Made by a program: the position numbers and the translations under genes. The notes below the pieces were generated by a model. It saw nothing but the letters and a program-made list of their open reading frames with translations. It did no database searches and had not been told where the DNA came from. Source: Sphingobacterium sp. UT-1RO-CII-1 (GTDB lineage: Bacteria; Bacteroidota; Bacteroidia; Sphingobacteriales; Sphingobacteriaceae). From it: 64,000 bases of DNA. How positions within the stretch are numbered: the stretch's first letter is position 1; each line of letters begins with the position of its first letter. This document shows positions 45,619-55,091 of the stretch, piece by piece. The stretch is from assembly GCF_026711005.1 (NCBI RefSeq), contig NZ_JAPPVJ010000003.1, positions 248,001 to 312,000 on the forward strand, written 5' to 3'.

Positions 45619-47769
45619 ATGAACAGAGTAATAGAACAAATGAAAAATAAAAAAGATAACCCCTACAAAGAAGTTCTAACCCAACTTATTGTTGATATTT
45701 TCGAAAAATCTAACAACACCCCTCTTAACTATAAACAAGTTGCTGGAAAATTAAATATACACGACTCCGACTCCAAAGTTGCAATCGCAGACATACTCAC
45801 CGATGAATCTCGTTCGAGTAAATTTTTACAGGTAAGCCGAGGGAAATTTAAACTCAAACAGCTAAATGTCTACCTTGTCGGCAAAGTTGATATGACAGCA
45901 GATGGTTCAGCTTATATCATACCTGATGATGAATTGGAGGCAGATATATATATTGCCCCTAGAAAATTAAGACAAGCATTGCATAATGACCGAGTAAAAG
46001 TTCATATTTACGAAAGAAAAAATGGTCGAAAAAGAGAAGGAGAGGTAGTTGAAATCTTAGAACGATCTAAAATTAATTTTACAGGCACAATAGACATCTC
46101 AAAATCCTATGCATTCTTTATACCTGATGACAGAAAAATGCCTCATGATATTTTCATTCCATTGGACAGTTTACATGGAGCAAAATCAGGAGAAAAAGTA
46201 GTCGTTAGCATTAAAGAATGGCCAAAAAACGCAAAAAACCCAATAGGAAAAGTAACGAACATTCTAGGTAAAAAGGGAGAGAATAACACCGAAATGAATG
46301 CTATTTTAGCGGACTATGGCTTCCCTCTATCGTTTCCCTCTGCAGTGGAAAGTGAAGCCAACAACATCTCTCTCAACATTTCCGAAGAAGAAGTCAAAAA
46401 ACGTAGAGATTTTCGATCGACCCTCACTTTCACTATCGACCCCTTTGATGCAAAAGATTTTGATGATGCCATATCATTTGAAATTTTAGAAAATGGCAAT
46501 TATCAAATCGGAATCCATATTGCGGATGTTTCTCATTATGTTATTCCCGACACTCCTTTAGATAAAGAAGCATTCGAACGAGCGACCTCCGTATATTTAG
46601 TTGATAGAGTCATCCCTATGCTGCCTGAAAGACTATCAAATGGAGTCTGCTCTCTTCGACCAAATGAAGACAAATTATGTTTTTCTGCCGTTTTTGAAAT
46701 AGACAACCATGCTCAAATAAAAAACCAATGGTTTGGTCGAACAATCATTAACTCCAATCGTCGATTTACTTACGAAGAAGCGCAGGAAATTATAGAAACT
46801 AAACAAGGTGACCACGCTGATGCTATTTTAAAATTAAATGATTTAGCCTATATCTTAAGGGAACGAAAATTTAAAAATGGGGCTATTAGTTTTGAAACCG
46901 AAGAAGTAAAATTTCATTTGGACGAAAAAGGCAAACCATTAGGTGTCTATACCAGAATTAGAAAAGATGCCCATAAACTCATAGAAGACTTTATGCTTTT
47001 AGCAAACAAAAAAGTTGCAGAATATATTGGAAAAATGGGGAAAGGTAAAAACAAACCTACCTTCATATACCGTTTCCATGATACTCCGAACCCAGAAACA
47101 TTAGCCACTTTCTCCTCATTCGCGGCACGATTTGGGCATAAACTATCGATCAAAACAGACAGAGAAGCTGCAAAATCACTAAATACATTAATGACAAAAA
47201 TTGAAGGGCTAAAAGAACAAAACCTGTTAACTTCACTAGCCGTACGATCTATGGCAAAAGCTATATACACAACAAAACATACAAGTCATTATGGTTTAGC
47301 GTTTGATTATTACACACACTTTACGTCGCCAATACGTCGCTATCCGGATATCATGGTACATCGACTACTACAATTTTATCTAGATGGTGGACAGAAGGTA
47401 AATGCTGAACATTACGAAAAAATGTCTGAACATGCTTCGCAAATGGAAAAGAAAGCAGCTGAAGCAGAAAGAGCCTCTATAAAGTACAAGCAGGCAGAAT
47501 TCCTATTAGAACAGATAGGAGTAGAATATACAGGTATTATTTCAGGGGTTACGGAATGGGGCATGTATGTAGAAATCGAAGAAAACAAGTGCGAAGGAAT
47601 GGTTAGGCTAAGAGATATAACTGATGATTTTTATAGTCTAGATGAAAAAAATTATGCCATTATCGGTCAACGAAAAAAGAAAAAATACCAATTAGGTGAT
47701 TCAGTACAGATAAAAGTTAAAAAAGTCGATCTTGAAAAACGACAAATTGATTTTATATTATTGTCCTAA
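45619..47769 (+). CDS. rnr: Ribonuclease R
   Basis: The 716-residue protein has the RNase II/R plan: an N-terminal winged-helix/OB region (about 1-230), the RNB catalytic domain with the aspartates of DPFDAKDFDDA at 274-284, and a C-terminal S1 domain from about 635 (GIISGVTEWGMYVEI). It is a processive 3'-5' exoribonuclease that degrades structured RNA. It is a single gene. The long basic C-terminal tail of the E. coli enzyme is missing. Confidence 0.96.
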   Translation: MNRVIEQMKNKKDNPYKEVLTQLIVDIFEKSNNTPLNYKQVAGKLNIHDSDSKVAIADILTDESRSSKFLQVSRGKFKLKQLNVYLVGKVDMTADGSAYIIPDDELEADIYIAPRKLRQALHNDRVKVHIYERKNGRKREGEVVEILERSKINFTGTIDISKSYAFFIPDDRKMPHDIFIPLDSLHGAKSGEKVVVSIKEWPKNAKNPIGKVTNILGKKGENNTEMNAILADYGFPLSFPSAVESEANNISLNISEEEVKKRRDFRSTLTFTIDPFDAKDFDDAISFEILENGNYQIGIHIADVSHYVIPDTPLDKEAFERATSVYLVDRVIPMLPERLSNGVCSLRPNEDKLCFSAVFEIDNHAQIKNQWFGRTIINSNRRFTYEEAQEIIETKQGDHADAILKLNDLAYILRERKFKNGAISFETEEVKFHLDEKGKPLGVYTRIRKDAHKLIEDFMLLANKKVAEYIGKMGKGKNKPTFIYRFHDTPNPETLATFSSFAARFGHKLSIKTDREAAKSLNTLMTKIEGLKEQNLLTSLAVRSMAKAIYTTKHTSHYGLAFDYYTHFTSPIRRYPDIMVHRLLQFYLDGGQKVNAEHYEKMSEHASQMEKKAAEAERASIKYKQAEFLLEQIGVEYTGIISGVTEWGMYVEIEENKCEGMVRLRDITDDFYSLDEKNYAIIGQRKKKKYQLGDSVQIKVKKVDLEKRQIDFILLS

Positions 47770-47777
47770 TTTAAATT

Positions 47778-47829
47778 AAGATCGGATTTCTGTTTTTCCA
47801 CAAATTTGAATAAATAGAGATCCGATCTT
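47778..47829 (+). terminator. Possible rnr terminator
   Basis: AAGATCGGAT (47778-47787) pairs with ATCCGATCTT (47820-47829), 9 bp after the rnr stop. The 32-nt loop is large and the U-tract short, so efficiency is uncertain. Confidence 0.5.
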
Positions 47830-48138
47830 TAAATTGCACCAGCCTTCCTCAACGACTTACAAAAGTCACAAAATACTTACAGTATAATAAAATATCAAAG
47901 AGAATCGAGCTAACCCGCTATTTTCCTTTCACATCCACACAACAGGTAAAAAAAACAGACTAAACCTACGGGACAGGACAGGATAGTTTTGATTTTTACT
48001 TAGCTTATTTTTGATTAGATTCGTTCGGTTTCCTATTATAAATCAACAAAAAAGCATTTTAAAGGTTAAAAGTCAAACTTTAATTCCATAACATAAATTT
48101 TGATTCGCACAGATTTTAAGTCTTAACATGTTTAATAT
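47830..48138. other. Intergenic region before the sugar-oxidation operon
   Basis: About 310 bp with no credible gene. TATTTTTG at 48006-48013 matches the -7 consensus and a TTTG lies at 47988-47991, but the 14-bp spacer is too short for a standard Bacteroidota promoter. Nothing else is recognised. Confidence 0.45.
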
Positions 48139-51100
48139 ATGACATTTTTAAAAAAACTAGCAACCATATTCCTAAGTATCATGCTATTCATCAACTGTGA
48201 AGGCAAAAAAGAGACACCTCTTTTCCTCCCTATAAAAGACTCTCGAATAGTCCTACTGGGAAATAACTTAGCATCTAGAATGGATGATTTTGGAAGCTTC
48301 GAAACAGCACTTCACATTCAATTTCCAGATAGCACCCTTTATGTTCGTAACATTTCTAGCCCCGGGAACACCCCTGGTTTTAGACCTCACCCCTCTCGAA
48401 CATCACCTTGGGCATTTGAAGGAGCAGATCAATACAACCCCCAATATGATATTAAAACGGGAAGTGAAGGTCATTTTCCTACAGAAGACGAATGGATCAA
48501 ATCACTTCGAGCAGATATTATACTAGCCTTCTTTGGATATAATGAGTCTTTTAGAGGTCCAGAAAGTTTAGAGACATATCGGGAAGAATTAGCGGCCTTC
48601 TTAGACCATTCTACTCAACAAGCATACAACGAAAAAGGAAACACGAAAATCGTTTTACTTTCACCAATCGCCTTTGAAGACCTTTCCAAAAACTTCGATC
48701 TACCAGATGGTAAGGCAATCAATAAAAACTTAAAATTGTACACTGAAGCTATGCGAGATGTAGCCAAAACAAAGGGAATACCCTTTATTGACCTGTTTAC
48801 GCCTTCAGAAAAATGGTACAAAAACACGAATGATTACCTAACAATTGATGGCTCACAACTAAATGAGGAAGGCTACAAAAAACTTGGTGATTTTTTAGTT
48901 GAAAGAGTATTCGGAAAAGGCACTCACACAGCCATTGCCAATGAATCATTAATCAAAAATGCAGTCATCGAAAAAAACTGGATGTGGAAACATGATTTCA
49001 AAATACCGAACGGAGTACATGCATATGGACGTAGATTTAATCCTTTTGGTCCCGAGAACTACCCATTTGAAGTTGCTAAAATAAAAGAAATGACAGCTAA
49101 CCGTGATACGGCTATTTGGAAAGCTGCCCTAGGCGAAGTGCTTGATCTAGATATGATGGATAAGAATACCATGACACTCCCAGAAATAAAAACCAACTAT
49201 AATTTAGGAAAAAATGGCAACCCAAAATACCTCTATGGACAAGAAGCCCTAGACAACTTCCATTTAGCACCTGGCTACAAAATAGAGCTCTTTGCCTCTG
49301 AAGTAGAGTTTCCAGATTTAGCAAACCCCATGCAACTTTCTTTCGACAACAAAGGCAGATTATGGGTTGCTGTAATGCCTAGTTATCCTCACTGGAAGCC
49401 CGGAGATGGTAAACCCAATGATAAAATTTTAATTTTTGAAGATACAAATGGTGACGGTAAAGCGGACAAACAAACTGTATTTGCTGAGAATTTACACCTC
49501 CCCATCGGTTTTGAATTTGCCCCGGAAGGAGTATATGTCTCACAAAGTAGAGATATGGTCTTATTAAAAGATACTGATGGCGACGGTAAAGCAGACTCAA
49601 AAGAGGTCATACTTAGTGGTTTCGATGATCACGATACACATCATGCGCATAGCGCATACACGACTGATCCATCAGGAGCTATCTATATGAGTGAAGGAGT
49701 TTTTCTACACACTAACGTAGAAACATCTTACGGTCCAGTGAGGGGTACAAATGGCGGATTCTATCGCTATTCACCACAAAACAAGAAACTCGAGCGAGTA
49801 GCACAGTTAGCTATACCTAACCCTTGGGGTATAGCCTTTGATAAGTGGGGACAGACAATATATGCAGAAACATCCGGCCCAGCCGTAAGATGGATGCTCC
49901 CAGGCACTATCAAACCACGCTACGGTGAAGCTACAGATAAATCTTTTGACCTGATAGATCCTGCTCACCAGGTTCGTCCTACATCAGGTTTGGAGTTTGT
50001 ATCCAGCCGTCACTTCCCTGACGATGTTCAAGGAGATTTTCTTATTAACAATACAATCGGTTTTCTAGGCACCAAGCAACATAAAATAGTTGATGACGGC
50101 ACGGGCTATCATAGCGAACATCGACAGGACTTGTTACGTTCCGATGACCCTAATTTTAGGCCCGTAGATATGGAATTTGCACCAGACGGTTCACTTTATG
50201 TAATAGATTGGCACAATGCATTAATTGGACATATGCAGCACAATGCTAGAGACCCACTAAGAGACCATGTACATGGACGTATTTACAGAATCACCTACCC
50301 GTCTCGCCCTTTAGTAGTCGCTCCAAAAATTGAAGGTGCCACGATAGAGCAACTTCTAGAAAACCTAAAACTACCTGAATATAGAGCCCGCTATAGAACA
50401 CGTGCTGAGCTTAGAACAAGAAAGGCAAAAGATGTTATAAAGAAAACACACGCATGGGTAAACCAATTGGAGAAAAACTCTCCAGATTACGAACAGTATA
50501 TCTTAGAAGCCTTGTGGGTTACATGGGGAATGAATGAGCCATCATCTACGCTGTTAGAAAAAGTTTTAAATGCTAAAGACTACAAAATTAGGTCTGCTGG
50601 TATAGGTGTATTAAGATATAGCACAGACAAGATCGCCAACTACAAAGATCTTTTTACCACAGCAGCACAAGATGAACATGGGCGAGTTAAACTCAGTACT
50701 ATCGCAGCTGCATCTTGGCTTCCGTCAAACACCGGACTTGAGATTTTAAACCACATAGATACTACAAAACTAGACAGATGGTCTTCCAAAGCATATGAAA
50801 CAGCCTTTGCGCATCTTAATAATAGATCTGTTTCAAAAAAAGAGAATAAGAAAGAACCTCAAACAGACCTACAAGGAAGTCAAAAACAACAGTACATTAA
50901 AGGGGCTGCTATTTTTGCTCGCGATGGTTTTTGCCAAACATGTCATCAAGCAGATGGTAAAGGACTAGAGTCGTCGGGCTTTCCTCCTATTTCAAAAACA
51001 AGATGGGTTACCGGAAATGAAGACCGTTTAATAAAACTAACAATTAATGGCTTAATGGGACCTATAGAAATAGAAGGTAAAAAATACCCGGGACAAGTTC

Positions 51101-51294
51101 CAATGACACCATTCGGAGGTATGCTAAATGATCAGGAAATCGCAGATGTCTTGACATACGTACGTAATTCCTTTGGTAATAGAGCTACAGCAATTAGTCC
51201 AGAGAAAGTAAAAGAAGTAAGGGCTAAAATAAAGAATAAAAAAGGTTTTTATTCGCCAGAAGAACTTCTTAAAGATCACCCAATGGAAAATTAA
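48139..51294 (+). CDS. Lipoprotein with SGNH-like, PVC-type dehydrogenase propeller and cytochrome c domains
   Basis: This 1051-residue lipoprotein (Cys20 after LFIN) has three parts. Residues 35-255 form an SGNH-hydrolase-like domain in which block I reads GNNL (41-44) instead of GDSL, and the last block has D238 but Gln240 in place of the catalytic His. Residues about 375-740 are a beta-propeller of the putative membrane-bound dehydrogenase family known from Planctomycetes, with calcium-like DTNGDGKAD (435-443) and DTDGDGKAD (478-486) loops. A helical region follows, then a cytochrome c domain with CQTCH at 932-936 and a likely axial Met near 989-995. It is probably a periplasm-facing dehydrogenase for sugars or related alcohols, passing electrons to its own heme. 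It is the first gene of a four-gene operon. Substrate unknown. Confidence 0.9.
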   Translation: MTFLKKLATIFLSIMLFINCEGKKETPLFLPIKDSRIVLLGNNLASRMDDFGSFETALHIQFPDSTLYVRNISSPGNTPGFRPHPSRTSPWAFEGADQYNPQYDIKTGSEGHFPTEDEWIKSLRADIILAFFGYNESFRGPESLETYREELAAFLDHSTQQAYNEKGNTKIVLLSPIAFEDLSKNFDLPDGKAINKNLKLYTEAMRDVAKTKGIPFIDLFTPSEKWYKNTNDYLTIDGSQLNEEGYKKLGDFLVERVFGKGTHTAIANESLIKNAVIEKNWMWKHDFKIPNGVHAYGRRFNPFGPENYPFEVAKIKEMTANRDTAIWKAALGEVLDLDMMDKNTMTLPEIKTNYNLGKNGNPKYLYGQEALDNFHLAPGYKIELFASEVEFPDLANPMQLSFDNKGRLWVAVMPSYPHWKPGDGKPNDKILIFEDTNGDGKADKQTVFAENLHLPIGFEFAPEGVYVSQSRDMVLLKDTDGDGKADSKEVILSGFDDHDTHHAHSAYTTDPSGAIYMSEGVFLHTNVETSYGPVRGTNGGFYRYSPQNKKLERVAQLAIPNPWGIAFDKWGQTIYAETSGPAVRWMLPGTIKPRYGEATDKSFDLIDPAHQVRPTSGLEFVSSRHFPDDVQGDFLINNTIGFLGTKQHKIVDDGTGYHSEHRQDLLRSDDPNFRPVDMEFAPDGSLYVIDWHNALIGHMQHNARDPLRDHVHGRIYRITYPSRPLVVAPKIEGATIEQLLENLKLPEYRARYRTRAELRTRKAKDVIKKTHAWVNQLEKNSPDYEQYILEALWVTWGMNEPSSTLLEKVLNAKDYKIRSAGIGVLRYSTDKIANYKDLFTTAAQDEHGRVKLSTIAAASWLPSNTGLEILNHIDTTKLDRWSSKAYETAFAHLNNRSVSKKENKKEPQTDLQGSQKQQYIKGAAIFARDGFCQTCHQADGKGLESSGFPPISKTRWVTGNEDRLIKLTINGLMGPIEIEGKKYPGQVPMTPFGGMLNDQEIADVLTYVRNSFGNRATAISPEKVKEVRAKIKNKKGFYSPEELLKDHPMEN

Positions 51295-51322
51295 AAAATA
51301 CGTTGTATAAAAAGATATAATT

Positions 51323-52171
51323 ATGAACAAGATAGGATTCAATTTACTACCATGGTCCGCTGGGGTTTCAGAGAAACTTAACCCCACCTTAGAAAAATTA
51401 AAAAAAATAGGTTATAATGGAATAGAAAGCTTCATAGGCTCTCCAGATGAAAATGAATACAAAGCCATGGGAGCATTCGCTCAAAACATAGGTTTAGAAG
51501 TTACCAGCGTCTTTGTTCTCGGTGCGTCCGAGAACCCAATTAGTACAGACAGTGCCATTAGAAAACAAGCACTAAATCGTATAAAGTGGGCAGTAGATAG
51601 AGCTGTGGATCTAGGTGCAGGAACAGTATGTGGTCCTTTTCACTCTGCACATAGTCATTTCTCCTATCAAGCGCCTTCGCAGGAAGAATATCATTACGCT
51701 GCTGAAGTACTGCACGCTGCTGCTGATTATGCTAAGCAAGCCAATGTCATCTTTGCCTTAGAAGCTGTTAATAGATTTGAGAATTATCTGTGCAATACTA
51801 TAGAGCAATTAACTAAACTGATTAAGCTAATTGATCATCCTAATGCTAGAGCTATGTACGATTCTCATCACGCCCATATAGAAGAAAAAACTATTCTACA
51901 GCCACTACAACAAATACAACCATACCTACATTATGTGCATATCAGTGAAAATGATCGAGGTACACCTGGCATGGGATTATGCAGATGGGAAGAGACCTTT
52001 AATGCCTTATCAACCATCAATTACAAAGGTTGGTATACAATAGAGGCATTTTCAAGAGCTGATCCGGACTTTGCAAACTCTATAAATGTTTGGAGAGAAT
52101 ATTCTGCTCCGTGGGAAATTGCTGAAAAAGGATATACTTTTATTAAAGACATGCTTTCAAAAAACGAATAA
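51323..52171 (+). CDS. Sugar phosphate isomerase/epimerase, D-tagatose/D-psicose 3-epimerase-like
   Basis: The 282-residue cytoplasmic TIM barrel has all four metal-ligand positions of ketose 3-epimerases: E147 (LEAVNRFENY), D180 (YDSHHAHIEE), H206 (VHISENDRGTPG) and E241 (IEAF). The ENDRGTPG and NRFENY motifs place it close to the D-tagatose/D-psicose 3-epimerase group, which inverts C3 of free ketoses with a divalent metal. It lies 28 bp after the dehydrogenase-cytochrome gene and is clearly cotranscribed. A C3-acting isomerase fits a 3-keto or ketose pathway. Confidence 0.9.
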   Translation: MNKIGFNLLPWSAGVSEKLNPTLEKLKKIGYNGIESFIGSPDENEYKAMGAFAQNIGLEVTSVFVLGASENPISTDSAIRKQALNRIKWAVDRAVDLGAGTVCGPFHSAHSHFSYQAPSQEEYHYAAEVLHAAADYAKQANVIFALEAVNRFENYLCNTIEQLTKLIKLIDHPNARAMYDSHHAHIEEKTILQPLQQIQPYLHYVHISENDRGTPGMGLCRWEETFNALSTINYKGWYTIEAFSRADPDFANSINVWREYSAPWEIAEKGYTFIKDMLSKNE

Positions 52172-52199
52172 CTATTATAAACTAACCTTATAAACGATT

Positions 52200-53420
52200 A
52201 TGACTCAAGAAATCAACAAAAAAGCCCTGTTCTATGCAAGTTGCCTGGCTCTAATAACAACAGGAGCATCTTTTTCAATCAGAGCGGGCATACTTCCCGA
52301 ATTAGGAGCTAGCTTCAACCTAACTGCCGAACAACTCGGTTTTATTAACTCTATGTGGTTCTTAGGTTTTCCTATATCCATGGTTCTAGGAGGGTTATTT
52401 TACTATAAAGTAGGCGCAAAAAATATTATGCGTATTGCGTTTGTTGCCCATGCGCTAGGTATTGTTATGACAATTTACGCACAAGGCTATTCCTCACTAT
52501 TGATATCAACATTATTTATTGGCTTTGGAAACGGATGTACAGAAGCGGCATGCAACCCACTTATTGCGGAAATGTACTCTGGAAATAAAATGGCAAAAAT
52601 GCTCAATAGGTTCCATATGTGGTTTCCAGGGGGCATAGTTATTGGCAGTTTAGTTTCCAAATTTATGACTGACATGAATTTAAATTGGCAATTACAAATG
52701 TGGTTTATCATGATACCAACAATTATATATGCCATTTTATTTTATAAGAAAAAATTCCCACAACCCATTGACAACGCTGCTGTTTCTTTATCAACAAACT
52801 TACAGGCAATGTATAAACCAACATTTATCTTTCTTTTTTGTTGTATGGCGCTAACAGCAATATCAGAATTTGGACCAAACCAATGGGTGGGCATCATATT
52901 ATCCAGTAGTGGCGCTAGTCCAATGTTAGTTTTAGCATTAGTCACAGGCGTTATGGCAATAGGTCGCTTCTTTGCTGGTGGCGTGATAAAAAAGTTTTCT
53001 ATAACAGGAGTCTTATTGCTTTCGGCTATATTTGCAACAATAGGCATCTATTTATTTAGCATCGTAACAGGACCAGCAGTCTATTTTGCTGCAATCCTAT
53101 ATGCTCTAGGAGTTTGCTACTTCTGGCCTACAATGATAAGTGCCACTGCACAAAAATCTCCCTTAAGTGGAGCTTTAGGCCTATCTATTATTGGTGGAGT
53201 CGGCATGTTTTCCACCTCCATTTTTCAGCCTATTATAGGTTCATGGATAGACAATTCAAGAAATAGCATTATCCAAACGGCAGGACAAGTGGAGAACCTA
53301 GATCTTTTAGTTGGTCAAAGCACAATGACAAAAATCGCTATATTTCCTGCTATATTAATTGTTCTTTTCTCTTTCTTCTTCGTATGGCAGAAACGACTTG
53401 ACAAAAGAGAAAACATTTAA
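52200..53420 (+). CDS. MFS transporter, probably sugar uptake
   Basis: The 406-residue membrane protein has about twelve hydrophobic segments in two halves joined by a loop near 190-210. No signal peptide precedes the first segment, SCLALITTGASFSIRAGILPEL. It follows the epimerase gene by 28 bp and precedes the ThuA gene by 21 bp, so it very likely carries the operon's substrate or product across the inner membrane. Substrate not readable from sequence. Confidence 0.88.
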   Translation: MTQEINKKALFYASCLALITTGASFSIRAGILPELGASFNLTAEQLGFINSMWFLGFPISMVLGGLFYYKVGAKNIMRIAFVAHALGIVMTIYAQGYSSLLISTLFIGFGNGCTEAACNPLIAEMYSGNKMAKMLNRFHMWFPGGIVIGSLVSKFMTDMNLNWQLQMWFIMIPTIIYAILFYKKKFPQPIDNAAVSLSTNLQAMYKPTFIFLFCCMALTAISEFGPNQWVGIILSSSGASPMLVLALVTGVMAIGRFFAGGVIKKFSITGVLLLSAIFATIGIYLFSIVTGPAVYFAAILYALGVCYFWPTMISATAQKSPLSGALGLSIIGGVGMFSTSIFQPIIGSWIDNSRNSIIQTAGQVENLDLLVGQSTMTKIAIFPAILIVLFSFFFVWQKRLDKRENI

Positions 53421-53441
53421 ACTATCAAATATCACAACACT

Positions 53442-54494
53442 ATGCTATTAAAACCAACTACTTTCTTGCAACATTTTAGAAGAAAAACCATCCTACTAAA
53501 TTTATTTTTGCTATTGTTGATTTTCTCCTATCAAAAAACTTACAGCCAAGAAGATTCAGAATGGCTACACTATAAACCAAAACAATCAACACAGGCCGAA
53601 AAAAAAGTAGTTCTAATCTCAGGCGATGAGGAATACCGCTCAGAAGAAACGTTACCCATGTTGGCCAAAATTTTAACTACCCATCATGGTTTTGAAACAG
53701 TAGTGCTATTTGCCATCGACCCAAAAACAAAAATAATTGATCCTAATAATCAAAACAACATTCCTGGGTTACACCATTTGGCCGACGCAGACTTGATGAT
53801 AATAGCAACTAGATTCAGAGAACTACCAGATCATCAAATGAAACATATTGATAATTACTTAACAAAGGGTAAACCAGTAATTGGTCTGCGTACCTCTACA
53901 CATGCTTTTAATTATGCGAAAGATAACACCTCCCCTTACCGCCATTATTCTTTCAATCACAAAGGTGGAGCATGGGATGGCGGGTTTGGACGCCTCATTT
54001 TAGGAGAAACTTGGATTAACCACCATGGTGACCATGGGAAGGAAGGAACCCGAGGACTAATAAATGGATTAGAGGTAGTAAATAAAAACCCAATCCTCCA
54101 AGGCGTCACAGACATATGGGGCCCAACTGATGTCTATGGTATAAATAGTCAACTAAAAGACGCCACCATCCTACTTTATGGCCAATCTACCGACGGTATG
54201 AGTGCACAAAGTCCAATAAGTTGGAAAAAAACGATACTACCTGTAGCTTGGACAAAACCTTATAAAATACCCAACGGTACAACAGGAAAAGTATTCGCTA
54301 CTACAATGGGAGCTGCCACAGATTTTGTAAGTGATGATTTTAGACGGCTTATCATCAATGCTTGCCTATGGTCTTTAGATCTAAGTCATCTAATAACCAA
54401 CGAAACAAACATTGAATACGTTGCTCCCTATAAGCCTACTATGTTTGGTTTTGGCAGCTTTAAAAAAGGCTTAAAACCTAAAGATTATCAATAA
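53442..54494 (+). CDS. Exported ThuA-domain protein
   Basis: The 350-residue protein has an N-terminal hydrophobic signal (about 18-32, cut near TYSQ) and a ThuA-like domain of the glutamine-amidotransferase fold (about 52-320). It starts with KKVVLISGDEEYRSEET and includes DNYLTKGKPVIGLRTSTHAF. ThuA was named for trehalose utilisation, and in pathways studied so far related proteins act on 3-keto sugars. Export implies work in the periplasm, next to the dehydrogenase lipoprotein of the same operon. It is the last gene of the operon, closed by the hairpin at 54508-54543. Confidence 0.88.
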   Translation: MLLKPTTFLQHFRRKTILLNLFLLLLIFSYQKTYSQEDSEWLHYKPKQSTQAEKKVVLISGDEEYRSEETLPMLAKILTTHHGFETVVLFAIDPKTKIIDPNNQNNIPGLHHLADADLMIIATRFRELPDHQMKHIDNYLTKGKPVIGLRTSTHAFNYAKDNTSPYRHYSFNHKGGAWDGGFGRLILGETWINHHGDHGKEGTRGLINGLEVVNKNPILQGVTDIWGPTDVYGINSQLKDATILLYGQSTDGMSAQSPISWKKTILPVAWTKPYKIPNGTTGKVFATTMGAATDFVSDDFRRLIINACLWSLDLSHLITNETNIEYVAPYKPTMFGFGSFKKGLKPKDYQ

Positions 54495-54507
54495 TTCAAC
54501 AAAATAA

Positions 54508-54543
54508 ACTTATCGTCAGAAAAACAATTATCTGACGATAAGT
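54508..54543 (+). terminator. Hairpin ending the sugar-oxidation operon
   Basis: A perfect 13-bp stem (54508-54520 with 54531-54543) with a 10-nt loop lies 13 bp after the ThuA-gene stop. It lacks a U-tract, but separates the operon from the rpsL promoter. Confidence 0.7.
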
Positions 54544-54596
54544 ATCCCCATTTAATGCCAATCTTTATCTTTTTTATATAAAAACATATAGATTCC

Positions 54597-54627
54597 TTTT
54601 TCTTACCAGATAATCTGATTATCTTTG
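54597..54627 (+). promoter_or_regulatory. Promoter of the str (rpsL) operon
   Basis: TATCTTTG (54620-54627) matches the -7 TAnnTTTG element and TTTT (54597-54600) is a near match to the -33 TTTG, with a 19-bp spacer. The predicted start near 54633 gives a leader of about 30 nt before the rpsL ATG. Confidence 0.65.
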
Positions 54628-54664
54628 CACACTTAAAAGTTAAATTTAAAACAAAAAAAGGTAA

Positions 54665-55072
54665 ATGCCTACTATTCAACAATTAGTTAGAAAAGGTAGA
54701 GTAGCTCTGGTTGAGAAGAGTAAATCACCAGCGTTGGACAGCTGTCCACAGCGAAGAGGCGTGTGTACACGTGTATACACCACTACCCCTAAAAAACCAA
54801 ACTCAGCAATGCGTAAAGTAGCCCGTGTTCGTTTAACAAACGGCAAGGAAGTTAACGCATACATTCCAGGTGAAGGTCACAACTTACAGGAACACTCTAT
54901 CGTGTTAATTCGTGGTGGTCGTGTTAAAGATTTACCGGGAGTACGTTACCACATTATTCGTGGAGCATTGGATACTTCAGGTGTTAACGGTCGGAACCAG
55001 CGTCGTTCTAAATACGGAACTAAACGCCCGAAACCAGGACAAGCAGCTGCACCAACTAAAGGTAAAAAATAA
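54665..55072 (+). CDS. rpsL: 30S ribosomal protein S12
   Basis: The 135-residue protein is S12, with [11 protein letters not shown] at the start, the decoding-centre loop [17 protein letters not shown] and the second loop [13 protein letters not shown]. It is part of the 30S decoding centre; streptomycin-resistance mutations map to these loops in other bacteria. The C-terminus has a basic extension ([22 protein letters not shown]) typical of Bacteroidota. It is the first gene of the str operon. Confidence 0.99.
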   Translation: MPTIQQLVRKGRVALVEKSKSPALDSCPQRRGVCTRVYTTTPKKPNSAMRKVARVRLTNGKEVNAYIPGEGHNLQEHSIVLIRGGRVKDLPGVRYHIIRGALDTSGVNGRNQRRSKYGTKRPKPGQAAAPTKGKK

Positions 55073-55078
55073 TTAAAC

Positions 55079-55083
55079 GGAGG
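55079..55083 (+). promoter_or_regulatory. Strong Shine-Dalgarno of rpsG
   Basis: GGAGG lies 8 nt before the rpsG ATG at 55092. Such motifs are rare in this window (also seen at hsp20). Confidence 0.75.
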
Positions 55084-55091
55084 AAAATAAA

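Noticed and set aside
47988..48013. Promoter for the sugar-oxidation operon
   Set aside because: The TTTG and TATTTTTG words are only 14 bp apart, outside the 19-21 bp spacing of Bacteroidota promoters; kept only as a note.
49112..49610. Minus-strand frames within the dehydrogenase lipoprotein gene
   Set aside because: Antisense to the conserved propeller region; repeats in them simply mirror the two DxNGDGKAD loops.
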